A DNA stretch of 64,000 nt from RUG13409 sp045546135 (GTDB taxonomy: Bacteria; Bacillota; Clostridia; Peptostreptococcales; Anaerovoracaceae). Below the pieces are notes generated by a model. That model was given only the letters and a program-made list of their open reading frames with translations, ran no database searches and was not told the DNA's origin. Below, piece after piece: positions 1 to 9,361 of the stretch; positions within the stretch are counted from its first letter, which is position 1, and each line of letters begins with the position of its first letter. The translations under genes were made by a program, and so were the position numbers. The stretch spans positions 1-64,000 of the forward strand of contig JAZQCD010000025.1 of the NCBI GenBank assembly GCA_045546135.1, written 5' to 3'.

Positions 1-2094
1 ATTTGTCTTCCTAAGACCGCTTGGCCTCCGACTTCTTCCGTTTGTATACACGGTACTTATCTCATTACCGTTTGGATCTATGATCTGCCTTAGGTACCCT
101 CCTGTAAATACTCTCTTGCTTCCTTTATCATCGGACATCTCAAAATAACCTGATACTTCCTTTATCTTAAGACCAAGGCCGTCTTCATCGTAATAGTAGG
201 TATTATCCCCTGTTTTCTTTGCAAAGAAATGCTGTGTACCGTCTCCGTCTGTGTATTTAAGGTACACTGTGCTGCCAATCGTTACCTGCTCGAGTTTCTC
301 TATGATGTCAAGTGTCCACCCTGATCCAAAGTCCATGGATGGTCCATAAGGAAGATAGGAACCGCTACCGGTCTTGAAATGATCCGAATTGTAGATAAGG
401 GATATTGATACAGGGTTAACAGTAGATGCATAGGATATTATATTGTTTACGACCTTAAGCTGTCCTGTATTGTCTTGGATGTATGCTGTCCCCGCATGAC
501 CTGCCGAAACGCAAGTGTATGTATAGTAGGATTCTATCCCTTCAGTATTTCTGTAAAAAACTATTAGGGTCGGCGGATATGTATCTCCATATGAAAGGCT
601 CCTGATCCATGCATAACTTGAGTCAGAATGGGACGATTCATCTGCCGGAACAATACACAGTGTCCTGTTCTGTGTGCCTTCTTTATACCATTTCTTTACT
701 GCTCCCGTAATATCCCAATCTATCCAATCTCCTTCAAGTGATGCATCCGCTACAGTATAGTCAAGAACACGGCCATAGGTCATGCTCCCTTGATCGTTCC
801 ACTTTAGATCCATGAACCAGTCATAGTAGCTATTGTATCCTGCTGGCTTTCCTGACGTTACTTCTTTTACTTCTAGCGGAAGTCTGTTTCTGTTTCCATA
901 GTATCCATGCCACCCATTATCTACATTTGGGTCGAACAGATGAATTCCGTAATATGCTCCTATGACCTCCGCTCCGCTTGGTACCGATGGCAGGTTATTA
1001 AAATATACATATCCTCTTGTATGTCCCGATAAAGGATCATACCCTACAAACAGATGTTGAGGCAGTCCTCCCCATGAAGCTATAGCCCTGTCAGGGCTTT
1101 CTGTCAGTGTGTACGTAGTGTATATATCTGCATTTTGTCCTGGGATATCGTTATTGTCTGCTTTAAGTTCAAGGCTTGGGTCTATTATGATCGGGTATAC
1201 CCTATCATCGGAATCAAGCCATTCAAGGTCACAGGTAACTGAAAGTTTGATTCCTTCTTCTCTTTCTTCTATCTCATAAAAGGCATCATATGATACCTGC
1301 CCTACCGCATCCTCCATAAACGGAGCAGGAATGCTGTAAACGGCATCTCCATCATCATTTGAAAGTGTTATGCTTCCATTCTTTTCTTTTAAAGCTTTAA
1401 GTCCTTTTGTTTCAAGAATGAAAGCAAACTGTTTTTTTTCTTGCTTTTCTTTTAGTATTATCTTTTCCTTAAGATCAAATCCATTGAGTGTATACTCTAT
1501 ATCTACACTTGGATAAGCCTCCTCATAAATGACTTTTGCCAGGCAATTCTTTGGCATCAGATCTTCTATGGTCCAGCAGTTTTCAGTCTCTTCTATTTTA
1601 TCTTCTCTGTTCTCTTTGATCTTTAAGCTTGCATCTTTGTTGTGATCATCTCCTGCAAGACTCATGGAAACAAAAAACTCGCCGTAGCCTGCTACTGCAA
1701 GGTTTCCCTTCAGCAGATCCTTTGCGAGTTTGAACTGAGTTTTTCCGTTTTCTTTTGTACTGTAATACTGCCCGTCCTTATCTAATGCAAGGGTATTGTC
1801 TATATCCTGCCAAGTGCCATTGTCATCTTCATAATGGACTGTCTTTCCATATGAAACTGAAAGGAAGCTTCCGTCTGATAACTTGAAGTGCTTACCATCC
1901 CTGCTGCGATAGTCTATGACTTCACCTTCCAATTTCGCCAAAGGCGTAGAATTTGAGGGATTTGAAACTATTTCTTCTGCTTCACAAGTCAAATATTCCT
2001 CACCTATATCTGCAAATACCTTTTGCGGGATTATCTGAAATGCAAGGATAAATGCCAGAATTAATGAAAACAGTTTTAAAAATATCTTTTTCAT
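1..2094 (-). CDS. Large secreted DNRLRE / YD(RHS)-type surface protein, N-terminal part (partial)
   Basis: The reading frame is open from an ATG at 2094 to the window edge (698 codons, C-terminus missing). The ATG follows GGTGAGGAG. Residues 1-28 form a signal peptide (MKKIFLKLFSLILAF...VFA). Residues about 30-330 contain the pre-domain usual in clostridial RHS-like exoproteins (DDNGTWQDIDNTL, YPIIIDPSLEL). Residues about 350-540 look like a DNRLRE domain (DWDITGAVKKWYKEGTQNRT). After about residue 570 the sequence resembles the start of YD/RHS wall proteins (FGSGWTLDI, YTDGDGTQHFF, DPNGNEISTVY). Such proteins are exported and often end in a variable toxin domain; that end is outside the window, so toxin function cannot be judged. 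Confidence 0.75.
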   Translation of the reverse strand, partial: MKKIFLKLFSLILAFILAFQIIPQKVFADIGEEYLTCEAEEIVSNPSNSTPLAKLEGEVIDYRSRDGKHFKLSDGSFLSVSYGKTVHYEDDNGTWQDIDNTLALDKDGQYYSTKENGKTQFKLAKDLLKGNLAVAGYGEFFVSMSLAGDDHNKDASLKIKENREDKIEETENCWTIEDLMPKNCLAKVIYEEAYPSVDIEYTLNGFDLKEKIILKEKQEKKQFAFILETKGLKALKEKNGSITLSNDDGDAVYSIPAPFMEDAVGQVSYDAFYEIEEREEGIKLSVTCDLEWLDSDDRVYPIIIDPSLELKADNNDIPGQNADIYTTYTLTESPDRAIASWGGLPQHLFVGYDPLSGHTRGYVYFNNLPSVPSGAEVIGAYYGIHLFDPNVDNGWHGYYGNRNRLPLEVKEVTSGKPAGYNSYYDWFMDLKWNDQGSMTYGRVLDYTVADASLEGDWIDWDITGAVKKWYKEGTQNRTLCIVPADESSHSDSSYAWIRSLSYGDTYPPTLIVFYRNTEGIESYYTYTCVSAGHAGTAYIQDNTGQLKVVNNIISYASTVNPVSISLIYNSDHFKTGSGSYLPYGPSMDFGSGWTLDIIEKLEQVTIGSTVYLKYTDGDGTQHFFAKKTGDNTYYYDEDGLGLKIKEVSGYFEMSDDKGSKRVFTGGYLRQIIDPNGNEISTVYTNGRSRRPSGLRKTN

Positions 2095-2141
2095 TTGTTG
2101 TTCTCCTCACCCTAATAGAACAGATGCGACACTTTATTTAT

Positions 2142-2170
2142 ATTTTATCAACTTAAAGAATAGCATACAA
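2142..2170 (-). promoter_or_regulatory. Candidate promoter of the surface-protein gene
   Basis: On the minus strand TTGTAT (2165-2170) and TAAAAT (2142-2147) are 17 bp apart, about 50 bp before the ATG at 2094. The match is fair, not strong. Confidence 0.4.
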
Positions 2171-2285
2171 TAAAAGAATGCCGATCATAAAGCAATCACC
2201 ATTCTCCATTTACAAAGCAATCAAAGTTGTTTTCCACAACTTGTTGTGCTCATACATGACCTTTGGCTCCGTTTCTTTTCTGCAC

Positions 2286-2310
2286 AAAAAAAGGGAGGCT
2301 CCTGCCTCCC
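2286..2310 (-). terminator. Rho-independent terminator
   Basis: On the minus strand the stem GGGAGGC/GCCTCCC with a 4-nt loop is followed by seven T. It ends the leftward remnant at 2347. Confidence 0.85.
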
Positions 2311-2346
2311 GAATATAGTATTTCTTGTTGTAACTGAGATCTTTCC

Positions 2347-2608
2347 TTACTTTTTGAGTTTAAGACCTGCGACAAATGCTTTTCCTGCAAACTCTCCGAT
2401 CTCATAGTAGTTGTTGTTTACCGGATCGAAAGTGATAGGATGGAACTTTGTAAGATCCACCTTGTCATTTGTCAGGATGCTGACCCTTTCTGATGCTCTT
2501 TGCCATGAGGAAGGGCTGATGCATGTTTGTTATGACCTGCGTGTGTTTATAATGCTTTGCCTAGTCAGATGATTTGTTTCCTTTTAATTTGATTATGATC
2601 TTATCCAT
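2347..2608 (-). pseudogene. Remnant of a small protein, perhaps flavin-reductase-like
   Basis: An ATG at 2608 with a good site (AAAGGAG) opens a frame that stops after 15 residues (MDKIIIKLKGNKSSD). Further along the same strand, from about 2530 to the TAA at 2347, another open stretch reads like an intact C-terminus (VDLTKFHPITFDP, NNNYYEIGEFAGKAF) and is followed by a proper terminator. The ending resembles the YYxxGExxGxAF region of small flavoprotein reductases, but I am not certain. The most likely history is a gene that lost its middle and kept both ends. Confidence 0.5.
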
Positions 2609-2642
2609 TATTTTCTCCTTTAAAATACATATACTTTTCCTT

Positions 2643-3830
2643 TTATCTTGCTTTTCTGAACATAAATGCTCTTGCAACGTTTATACCTATTTTGTATGGA
2701 AGAGGCCTTAATGCCTTGTCTGCCTCTACAAGCTTTTCCCTTATGTTGATGCTTTGCGGGCAGTGCTTTTCACATTTGCCGCATTTGATGCATTGAGAAG
2801 CAAAGGCCGGTTCCTTTGTGAGGCCGACGGTCTGTGCAAACTGGAACCTGCCTTCGTGCTTTGATTCAGCATACATAGTATTCCAGCAGCGGAAGATCCC
2901 GGGGATGTCAACATTTTGCGGACAGGGCATACAATATCTGCAACCCGTGCATCCTACCTTTTCCTTTTCAAAGACAGCTCTCTTTACCGCCTCGAGCACT
3001 TTCCTGTCTTCATCTGTCATAGATCCAACTTCAGTTTCCGATGCTATGCGGCAGTTTTCCTCGACCATCTGAGCAGAGTTCATTCCGGAAAGGACTACCG
3101 TCACCTCCGGCTGGTCATAAAGCCACCTAAAGCCCCACTCCGCAGGAGACCACTTTCTTCCGCTTTCCTTCATAGCATTTCCTGCAGCCTCAGGAAGCAG
3201 GTTTACAAGCTTGCCCCCTCTTAAAGGCTCCATTATCATGACAGGTATGCCCTTTGCAGCTGCCGCTCTTACGCCTTCTTTTCCAGCCTGGGAAAGCTCG
3301 TCTAAATAGTTGTACTGTACCTGGCAAAAGTCCCAGTCGTAGTCATTCAGGATCTTAAGGAAGTTGTCCGTATTTCCGTGATAGGAAAAGCCTATGTTCC
3401 TTATAGCTCCTGTTTCCTTCTTTTCCTTTATCCAGTCAAGAATACCTATGCTTTTAAGTTTTTCCCACATGGCTACATCAGTCAGATGATGCATAAGGTA
3501 GTAATCTACATAGCTTGTCCTAAGCCTTTTTAACTCCTCATCAAAAAATCTGTCTATGGCCTGCCTGCTCGATATGAGATACTGGGGAAGTTTCGTAGCT
3601 ATATTGATCTTTTCCCTTATACCGTTCCTTTCAACTATTTCGCCAAGGGCAGCTTCACTGCCCGAATATACATAAGCTGTATCGTAGTAGTTGACGCCAA
3701 GCTCAAAAGCCCTCATTATCTCCTTTTCAGCCTTGTCTATATCTATGCTTCCGCCCTTTTTTGTAAAACGCATGCATCCAAAACCAAGCATGCTCAAAGG
3801 TTTCCCATATTTATCGTTTCTGTACTGCAT
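2643..3830 (-). CDS. Aldo/keto reductase with C-terminal 4Fe-4S ferredoxin module
   Basis: This 395-residue protein is an aldo/keto reductase TIM barrel (about residues 10-290) with an iron-sulfur tail. Visible catalytic tetrad elements are NYYDTAYVY (Asp, Tyr), IATK (Lys) and YLMHH (His). The tail has CTGCRYCMPCP and CIKCGKCEKHCP, enough cysteines for two clusters, so electrons may come from ferredoxin-like carriers. The ATG at 3830 is chosen because AGGAGA lies 7 nt before it and the sequence starts like the family (MQYRNDKYGK); a longer frame to 3902 adds 24 unlikely residues. The substrate is unknown. It is a single gene with its own surroundings. Confidence 0.88.
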   Translation of the reverse strand: MQYRNDKYGKPLSMLGFGCMRFTKKGGSIDIDKAEKEIMRAFELGVNYYDTAYVYSGSEAALGEIVERNGIREKINIATKLPQYLISSRQAIDRFFDEELKRLRTSYVDYYLMHHLTDVAMWEKLKSIGILDWIKEKKETGAIRNIGFSYHGNTDNFLKILNDYDWDFCQVQYNYLDELSQAGKEGVRAAAAKGIPVMIMEPLRGGKLVNLLPEAAGNAMKESGRKWSPAEWGFRWLYDQPEVTVVLSGMNSAQMVEENCRIASETEVGSMTDEDRKVLEAVKRAVFEKEKVGCTGCRYCMPCPQNVDIPGIFRCWNTMYAESKHEGRFQFAQTVGLTKEPAFASQCIKCGKCEKHCPQSINIREKLVEADKALRPLPYKIGINVARAFMFRKAR

Positions 3831-4013
3831 AGCATTCTCCTGTATCAGGTTCAAAAGTCTTTTTTCATTCAGTATTATGAAGTACTGCCCTAAAAATATC
3901 AAGAATTATACTTTTAACATACTATCCTTGCTTCTGTTTTTGTATTTATGAAGGCCGTCAAACAGGCAGTCGAAGACTTCTATAGCTAATACTCTTTTGC
4001 TTGTGATCACTTT

Positions 4014-4044
4014 AAAAGGCAAGGTTTTTAACGCCTTGCCTTTT
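4014..4044 (-). terminator. Terminator after the acyltransferase gene
   Basis: AAAAGGCAAGG and CCTTGCCTTTT form an 11-bp stem with a 9-nt loop. The flanking A and T runs allow it to work both ways, but the gene ending at 4071 is the natural client. Confidence 0.75.
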
Positions 4045-4070
4045 GTGTCTTAAAGAATTGACTTTTCACT

Positions 4071-5288
4071 TTACACGTATTCCCTTCCTGTGCATATGCG
4101 CCAAAGGGCATAGTATCTGATGCCTATGTTCTCTACATGTGGGTTCACATGGACCTCGACCACCTGGTCTTTCCAGGTAAAGAAGAGCCTTGTATCTCTA
4201 AAGAGAGAGAGCTTTTGAATGTCTGCCCAGTAGTAAACAGATCTTTCTTTTCCTTCTTCCTTTGGACCGTTTTGGATTATGCTGTTTGGTATCTCCAGTC
4301 TGTCTCCAAAGACTTTTATGCCGTCATCTATGCATATGGGTTCGTCCGTGCAGGCCTTAAGTCCTTCTGCATTGTCTCTTAGGTAAGCCTTTTGCCAGCG
4401 TGACCATTCGAGGACGCTGATCTTATCTTCGTCACTGAATGTATGGACAGGAGTCCTTCCGCCTTCTGCTTCGCTTTTTTCAGGATGCAGATAGCCTTCA
4501 TCGTCATAGGTCCAAGCAGCTCCGCACTCACAGAAAAACCTGTCCTTGTCAGATGACAATTCTCCTACCTTGCCGCATATGGGGCAAACATAAAGAGAAG
4601 CTTCAAGTCCCTTTGCAAGAGCGCTGCATCTGTATTTCCAGTGCCTTGTTTCCTGCTCCTTGTATGCATCAACGTAAAGATCCTTCCTTATGACTTCAAG
4701 GATCTCGTCGACAGACATTTTGTTTAGGTCTTCTCTTGAGTATTCATTTACGACCTCGCCGTAGATGGGGCCTCTTCTTTTGACCATGGACCACCTTGGG
4801 AACTTGAGGCATCCGCCTATTTTTCTCAAGGTGATGAGACTTCCTTCGCTCTCCTTTACAAGCTCAGCAGTGCGCCTTGATATGAAGCCTGTCTCTCCGT
4901 CCCATGTAACATTTCCTTCAGGGTACATGGCAACAGGTATGCCTGCTGCAAGGGATGCTTTTACATTAACTATGACGTCATCTGCAGGAGCGCCCTTCTT
5001 CCTTGGTATTGGGTTTGCGAACCACTTGACAAAGCACCCCGGGAATCCTCTCATGATGTTTGCTGATGCAACGAAACGTACGAAGCGTCTCAAAAGTATG
5101 ACATCAAAGATAGGATCGAGGTTCATGGTATGATTGCTAAGGACCATGAAGGTCTTGTCCTTTGGTCTATAGTGCTTGCATCTGAAGTTCATCACAAGGC
5201 ATATGCCCCATCCGAAAACTATCCTTATGAAGCCTATTGCTATCCTGTTGAAGGTATATCCCTTGCGGACATCTTTGTTTGTATCCAC
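4071..5288 (-). CDS. PlsC-like 1-acylglycerol-phosphate acyltransferase with zinc-ribbon tail
   Basis: The protein (405 residues) belongs to the lysophospholipid acyltransferase family: the HX4D motif is NHTMNLDP and the second block is YPEGNVTW. It probably acylates a lysophospholipid at the membrane face. The second half has two cysteine pairs (CPICGK, CECG) that look like a zinc ribbon, then an unassigned region. The start is a GTG at 5288: it follows AGAGGAAAG and overlaps the stop of the upstream symporter (TAGTG), so the two are translationally coupled. An ATG at 5366 would overlap the symporter by 79 bp and is less likely. Confidence 0.75.
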   Translation of the reverse strand: MDTNKDVRKGYTFNRIAIGFIRIVFGWGICLVMNFRCKHYRPKDKTFMVLSNHTMNLDPIFDVILLRRFVRFVASANIMRGFPGCFVKWFANPIPRKKGAPADDVIVNVKASLAAGIPVAMYPEGNVTWDGETGFISRRTAELVKESEGSLITLRKIGGCLKFPRWSMVKRRGPIYGEVVNEYSREDLNKMSVDEILEVIRKDLYVDAYKEQETRHWKYRCSALAKGLEASLYVCPICGKVGELSSDKDRFFCECGAAWTYDDEGYLHPEKSEAEGGRTPVHTFSDEDKISVLEWSRWQKAYLRDNAEGLKACTDEPICIDDGIKVFGDRLEIPNSIIQNGPKEEGKERSVYYWADIQKLSLFRDTRLFFTWKDQVVEVHVNPHVENIGIRYYALWRICTGREYV

Positions 5289-6706
5289 TATTTTGCTTTC
5301 CTCTTGAATATCTTGCTTCTGAATATTATGACATTGAGAAGCAGGAAGTATATTGCGCATACGCATGTCATTATGAAGGCCGTAGTAGGATCTGCAGCAT
5401 TACTTGTTATGGATGTTGCAAGAATGAGAACGGGAAGTCCCATGACTATGGCCGGGAAATTCTGATATACAAGATTCTCAGAAGCCGGAGTCTTAAGTTC
5501 AGGATCTGCTGCCCTTAAGAGCATCATACCTGTACTTGCAGTTCCTGTGAGCATTCCAAAGAATGCGAAGAACTGTTCGTAGCTGTATTCAGGGAATATC
5601 CTTTTGCATACAAAACGCACATAGAGGAAAGTCATCACTGCGCCGACTATTCCGAGTATTAAAATGACTCCTATATAGTTGGTGATGAGATCTATCTGGA
5701 TAGCGCATATACCTGCTACTATCATAAGGTCAAAGGCAAAGCCTGAGATCCTGTTGAGAAGATATACGTTGAGATAATCTTTCTTTAGCCATCCCCACTT
5801 TTTGAGAAGATTTATGACAGCCTTTACTATGACAGCAGAAAGGACTCCGAAGAGGAAGTTGAATCCGTATACTGTCCCTATCATGCCGCCTACTACCTTG
5901 CCGAGAAGGTGCATGATGCCGTAAGCCATGGAATAGGCTATGAGGATGAAGCAGATCTGAATGGAGAGCTTGTCTACGCTCTCGCTGTTTGGGACTTCGT
6001 TTTCTCCCATAACTTCGGACATCTTTATTTCAAAGCTGTCGTCAGCAATTTTTACCTTTCCCTTTTTTCTAAGAACATTGAAGTATGCAACGCCTGCTAT
6101 GCTTGCAACAAGGAAACCAAGAGCTGCAAGGGAAAGACCCATATTTGCATAGGTCCCGCCGCCTCCAAAGTAGGCGTCGAAGTTCTTTCCTATGTTGAGA
6201 GCCTGTCCTGTCCCCTGTCCGTAACCAAAGGCAAGGAGTATGCCGCTTCCCGGAGCTATTCCTATGATCCTGTATGCTACAAGGGTGATGATCATGCCAA
6301 AGAAACCCTGGATCAGGTATCCGGACACAGTAAGGGCTCCCGAGCTTATGACTTCGCCAGAACGTTTCTTTGTGACCTTTGTCCCTGACGGCCTTAAGGT
6401 CATGGCAACAAAGCCAATTCCAAGGCAGTGATAGGTCAGAACTTCGAGGACGGAATTGCCCCTTCCCGCCTGTGAGAACATGGGCAGGTTGAAAAGGTAG
6501 GAACCCTTTGTATAAAAGCAAATGGTTGAGATGATGAGTATCATCAAACCGCCAAGAACTGAATTTGGTATGAGCTGCTTCTTAAAGAAGGGCACCTTCG
6601 TCTTTATAATATTTGCAAGAAGAAGGCTCGCAAACAAAACTCCTACAAGGAGGATAGGTCCCCATATTGTAGGATCATAAAAATTGACACTTTCGTATGT
6701 ACTCAT
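5288..6706 (-). CDS. GltS/ESS-family sodium:glutamate symporter-like protein
   Basis: This 472-residue integral membrane protein has about ten hydrophobic segments and family traits such as FGYGQGTGQALNIG in the first half and GMLTGTASTGMMLLR in the second, the two inverted halves of GltS-type carriers. It should move glutamate or a similar acid with sodium. It is longer than typical GltS (about 400), with a charged loop near the middle (KKGKVKIADDSFEIKM). The ATG at 6706 is preferred because AGAGGT lies before it; the longer frame to 6838 crosses the serS terminator. It heads a two-gene unit with the acyltransferase. Confidence 0.82.
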   Translation of the reverse strand: MSTYESVNFYDPTIWGPILLVGVLFASLLLANIIKTKVPFFKKQLIPNSVLGGLMILIISTICFYTKGSYLFNLPMFSQAGRGNSVLEVLTYHCLGIGFVAMTLRPSGTKVTKKRSGEVISSGALTVSGYLIQGFFGMIITLVAYRIIGIAPGSGILLAFGYGQGTGQALNIGKNFDAYFGGGGTYANMGLSLAALGFLVASIAGVAYFNVLRKKGKVKIADDSFEIKMSEVMGENEVPNSESVDKLSIQICFILIAYSMAYGIMHLLGKVVGGMIGTVYGFNFLFGVLSAVIVKAVINLLKKWGWLKKDYLNVYLLNRISGFAFDLMIVAGICAIQIDLITNYIGVILILGIVGAVMTFLYVRFVCKRIFPEYSYEQFFAFFGMLTGTASTGMMLLRAADPELKTPASENLVYQNFPAIVMGLPVLILATSITSNAADPTTAFIMTCVCAIYFLLLNVIIFRSKIFKRKAK

Positions 6707-6796
6707 CCTTATTACCTCTAGCAATGTCTTCATCGCCTTTTTACATACTGCGAATAATTGCCTAATTATATAATACCCAGGTGTGTATTTCAATCT

Positions 6797-6831
6797 AAAA
6801 AAACACCCAAGGACTGAAGGGCCTTTGGGCG
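6797..6831 (-). terminator. Terminator after serS
   Basis: On the minus strand CGCCCAAAGG pairs with CCTTGGGTG and is followed by seven T. Confidence 0.75.
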
Positions 6832-6853
6832 TTTTCAACAGTATGTTCTGTTT

Positions 6854-8143
6854 CTATTTCTTTGGAACAAGCTTTTCCTGTCCGCCCATATATGGACGAA
6901 GAGCTACGGGGATGCTTACGCTTCCGTCTTCATTGAGGTTGTTCTCAAGGAATGCTATGAGCATTCTCGGAGGAGCGACTACTGTATTGTTGAGTGTATG
7001 GGGGAAGTAGTTTCCTTTTTCCTTATCCCTTACTCTTATCTGAAGTCTTCTTGCTTGAGCGTCTCCGAGATTGGAGCAGGAACCTACCTCAAAGTATTTC
7101 TTTTGCCTTGGGCTCCATGCTTCTACGTCAAGAGATTTGACTTTCAGGTCTGCAAGGTCTCCTGAGCAGCACTCAAGTGTCCTTACAGGGATGTCGAGAG
7201 TCCTGAAGAACTCTACTGTATTTTGCCAAAGCTTGTCGAACCACATGGGGGAGTCTTCCGGTTCGCAGATGACTACCATTTCCTGTTTTTCGAACTGGTG
7301 GATACGGTATACACCTCTTTCCTCTATGCCGTGCGCTCCGACTTCTTTTCTAAAGCAGGGGCTATAGGATGTGAGGGTCTGAGGAAGCTCTTCCTTATCA
7401 AGCATCTGTCCTATATATCTGCCTACCATGGAGTGCTCTGATGTGCCTATGAGGTAGAGGTCTTCTCCCTCGATCTTGTACATCATGTTCTCCATTTCAG
7501 TAAAGCTCATTACGCCCTTTACTACATCGCCGTGGATCATGAAAGGAGGAATGAAATAGGTGAAGCCTTTTCCTATCATGAAGTCTCTTGCATAGGAAAG
7601 GATGGAGCTGTGGAGCCTTGCTATATCGCCTTTGAGGTAATAAAAACCGTTTCCGGATGTCCTTCTTGCTGCATCGATATCGATACCGTCCATGCTCTCC
7701 ATGATATCCGTATGATAAGGAACTTCGAAGGGCGGTACAATGGGCTCACCGAACTTCTCGATCTCCACATTATGTGTGTCGTCAGGTCCGATAGGAACAG
7801 ACGGGTCGATGATGTTCGGTATGACCATCATCCTCTTGGTCAGTTCTTCCTGGCTTTCTTCTTCCTGCTTTTCAAGAGCCTCGAGCTCGTCTGCTATCTC
7901 TGCAACTCTTTTCTTTGCTTCTTCGGCCTTTTCGAATTCCTTGGCCTTCATATAGCCGCCGATCTCTCTTGAAACATCGTTTCTGATCTTTCTGAGTTCA
8001 TCTCCGCGGGTCTTTGCTGCGCGAAGCTTTTCGTCAAGCTCTATGACTTCATCTACCAAAGGAAGCTTTTCATCCTGAAACTTCTTTTTGATATTTTCTT
8101 TTACCAGCTCCGGGTTTTGTCTTACGAATTTGATATCGAGCAT
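6854..8143 (-). CDS. serS: Seryl-tRNA synthetase
   Basis: Charges tRNA-Ser with serine in the cytoplasm. Length is 429, as expected. The first 110 residues are the charged coiled-coil arm (LRAAKTRGDELRKIRNDVS); the class II core follows, with motif 2 around FRKEVGAHG...RIHQFEKQE and motif 3 at NNTVVAPPRMLIAFLENN. The serine-pocket strand reads YLIGTSEHSMVG where most bacteria have a YLIPTAEVP-like sequence, a recognised variant style. It sits 3 bp after rsmA in the same direction, so the two are probably co-transcribed with the genes upstream. Confidence 0.96.
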   Translation of the reverse strand: MLDIKFVRQNPELVKENIKKKFQDEKLPLVDEVIELDEKLRAAKTRGDELRKIRNDVSREIGGYMKAKEFEKAEEAKKRVAEIADELEALEKQEEESQEELTKRMMVIPNIIDPSVPIGPDDTHNVEIEKFGEPIVPPFEVPYHTDIMESMDGIDIDAARRTSGNGFYYLKGDIARLHSSILSYARDFMIGKGFTYFIPPFMIHGDVVKGVMSFTEMENMMYKIEGEDLYLIGTSEHSMVGRYIGQMLDKEELPQTLTSYSPCFRKEVGAHGIEERGVYRIHQFEKQEMVVICEPEDSPMWFDKLWQNTVEFFRTLDIPVRTLECCSGDLADLKVKSLDVEAWSPRQKKYFEVGSCSNLGDAQARRLQIRVRDKEKGNYFPHTLNNTVVAPPRMLIAFLENNLNEDGSVSIPVALRPYMGGQEKLVPKK

Positions 8144-8146
8144 CTC

Positions 8147-8944
8147 TTAGATCTCCTTGCTTAAATGTATATATTCTTCTCCGGTGAGAGTCTCCGCTCT
8201 CCTGCCGGGATCTATCCCTGCTTTGCTCAGCTTTGCTTCGACTTCTTGTTTACTCATTCCGTCAAAACCTGTGAGTGAATTGAGGAGGGTCTTCCTCCTT
8301 TGAGAAAAGGCCTGTTTTACAAGCCTGAAAAATTTCCTTTCGTCATCCCCTTCAAGGGCTCTTTCGTCCTTTAGTTCCAATACTATCACTGCCGAATCCA
8401 CTTTAGGCCTTGGATCAAAGCAGGCTGCAGGAACGTCCAATACCTTTCTCACATTCCCGTAATACTGAAGGGATATGGAGAGGACGCCGTAGTCTTTTCC
8501 TCCGGGACTTGCAACTATCCTGTCAGCAACTTCCTTTTGTACCATGACAGTTATGTTCTTTGCAGGCACCTTCTTTTCAAGTATGCCAAGAAGTATAGGC
8601 GTCGTTATGTAATAGGGAAGGTTTCCTGCAATGCGAAGGGATCCTTGGGAGGAAACTTCTGTCCAGTCATACTTTAGTATATCCGAATGGACTATCTCAA
8701 CATTGCTCCTTAATGCGAATTTGGTCCTAAGGATGGGGATGAGCCTGTCGTCAAGCTCTACTGCTATGACTTTTCCTGCCCTTTCAGACAGGGCGTCAGT
8801 CAGGACGCCCAGGCCGGGACCTATCTCCACAACGGTGTCTTTAGGTCCGCAGCCTGTTGCGTCCGCTATGCTCTCTATGACCGACATATCCTTAAGGAAA
8901 TTCTGTCCCAGTGATTTTTTTGTTTTGAATCCGCTACTGCTCAT
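8147..8944 (-). CDS. rsmA: 16S rRNA (adenine(1518/1519)-N6)-dimethyltransferase
   Basis: RsmA (KsgA) dimethylates two adjacent adenines near the 3' end of 16S rRNA late in small-subunit assembly. The 265 residues show the SAM site VVEIGPGLGVLT, the acidic VELD strand, and the catalytic motif NLPYY. The C-terminal helix bundle (FSQRRKTLLNSL) is complete. Its start overlaps the end of the DivIC-like gene by 11 bp, a sign of one operon. Confidence 0.96.
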   Translation of the reverse strand: MSSSGFKTKKSLGQNFLKDMSVIESIADATGCGPKDTVVEIGPGLGVLTDALSERAGKVIAVELDDRLIPILRTKFALRSNVEIVHSDILKYDWTEVSSQGSLRIAGNLPYYITTPILLGILEKKVPAKNITVMVQKEVADRIVASPGGKDYGVLSISLQYYGNVRKVLDVPAACFDPRPKVDSAVIVLELKDERALEGDDERKFFRLVKQAFSQRRKTLLNSLTGFDGMSKQEVEAKLSKAGIDPGRRAETLTGEEYIHLSKEI

Positions 8945-9347
8945 CTTCCACTATGTACAAAACTTCGTCGGGATATATCATGTGGAGCTGGGATCTTGCC
9001 TGGCTTTCGATATATTCTGGACTGGATACGTTCTCAAGGGTCGCTTCCAGTTCCTCTATCCTTTGCTGCAGGGCCTCAAGGTTTTCCTGAGCCTTGAGTT
9101 TAGATTCATTCAGCTCTTTTATCTGCAAAAGCATCTTCCCAAATAAAACGACCATGACTACCAGGACCACAAAGAATATGAACACATACTTTTTTAAAGC
9201 CTTGCTCCTTCTTGCTGCTGCCTCGGCTGCCTTTCTTTCGTTTTCTCTTTTCTTTTCGAGCCGCTCTCTTGTTTTCTCACGGCGAGCCTTTTGCTCCTCC
9301 GTAGTCTTGTCAGAAAGTATGCTCTCTGTAAGTATATCTCTTTCCAT
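8934..9347 (-). CDS. DivIC/FtsB-family septum formation initiator
   Basis: A 137-residue bitopic protein: a basic, charged N-terminal tail (residues 1-52), one membrane helix (about 53-73, YVFIFFVVLVVMVVLFG), then a coiled coil (about 74-110) and a short C-terminal domain (PEYIESQARSQLHMIYPDEVLYIVED). This layout is that of DivIC/FtsB, which joins FtsL and DivIB in the divisome. The long basic tail is typical of clostridial members. It lies between the CofE-like gene and rsmA in a tight leftward run. Confidence 0.85.
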   Translation of the reverse strand: MERDILTESILSDKTTEEQKARREKTRERLEKKRENERKAAEAAARRSKALKKYVFIFFVVLVVMVVLFGKMLLQIKELNESKLKAQENLEALQQRIEELEATLENVSSPEYIESQARSQLHMIYPDEVLYIVEDEQ

Positions 9348-9361
9348 TTCCCTTTGCTGTC

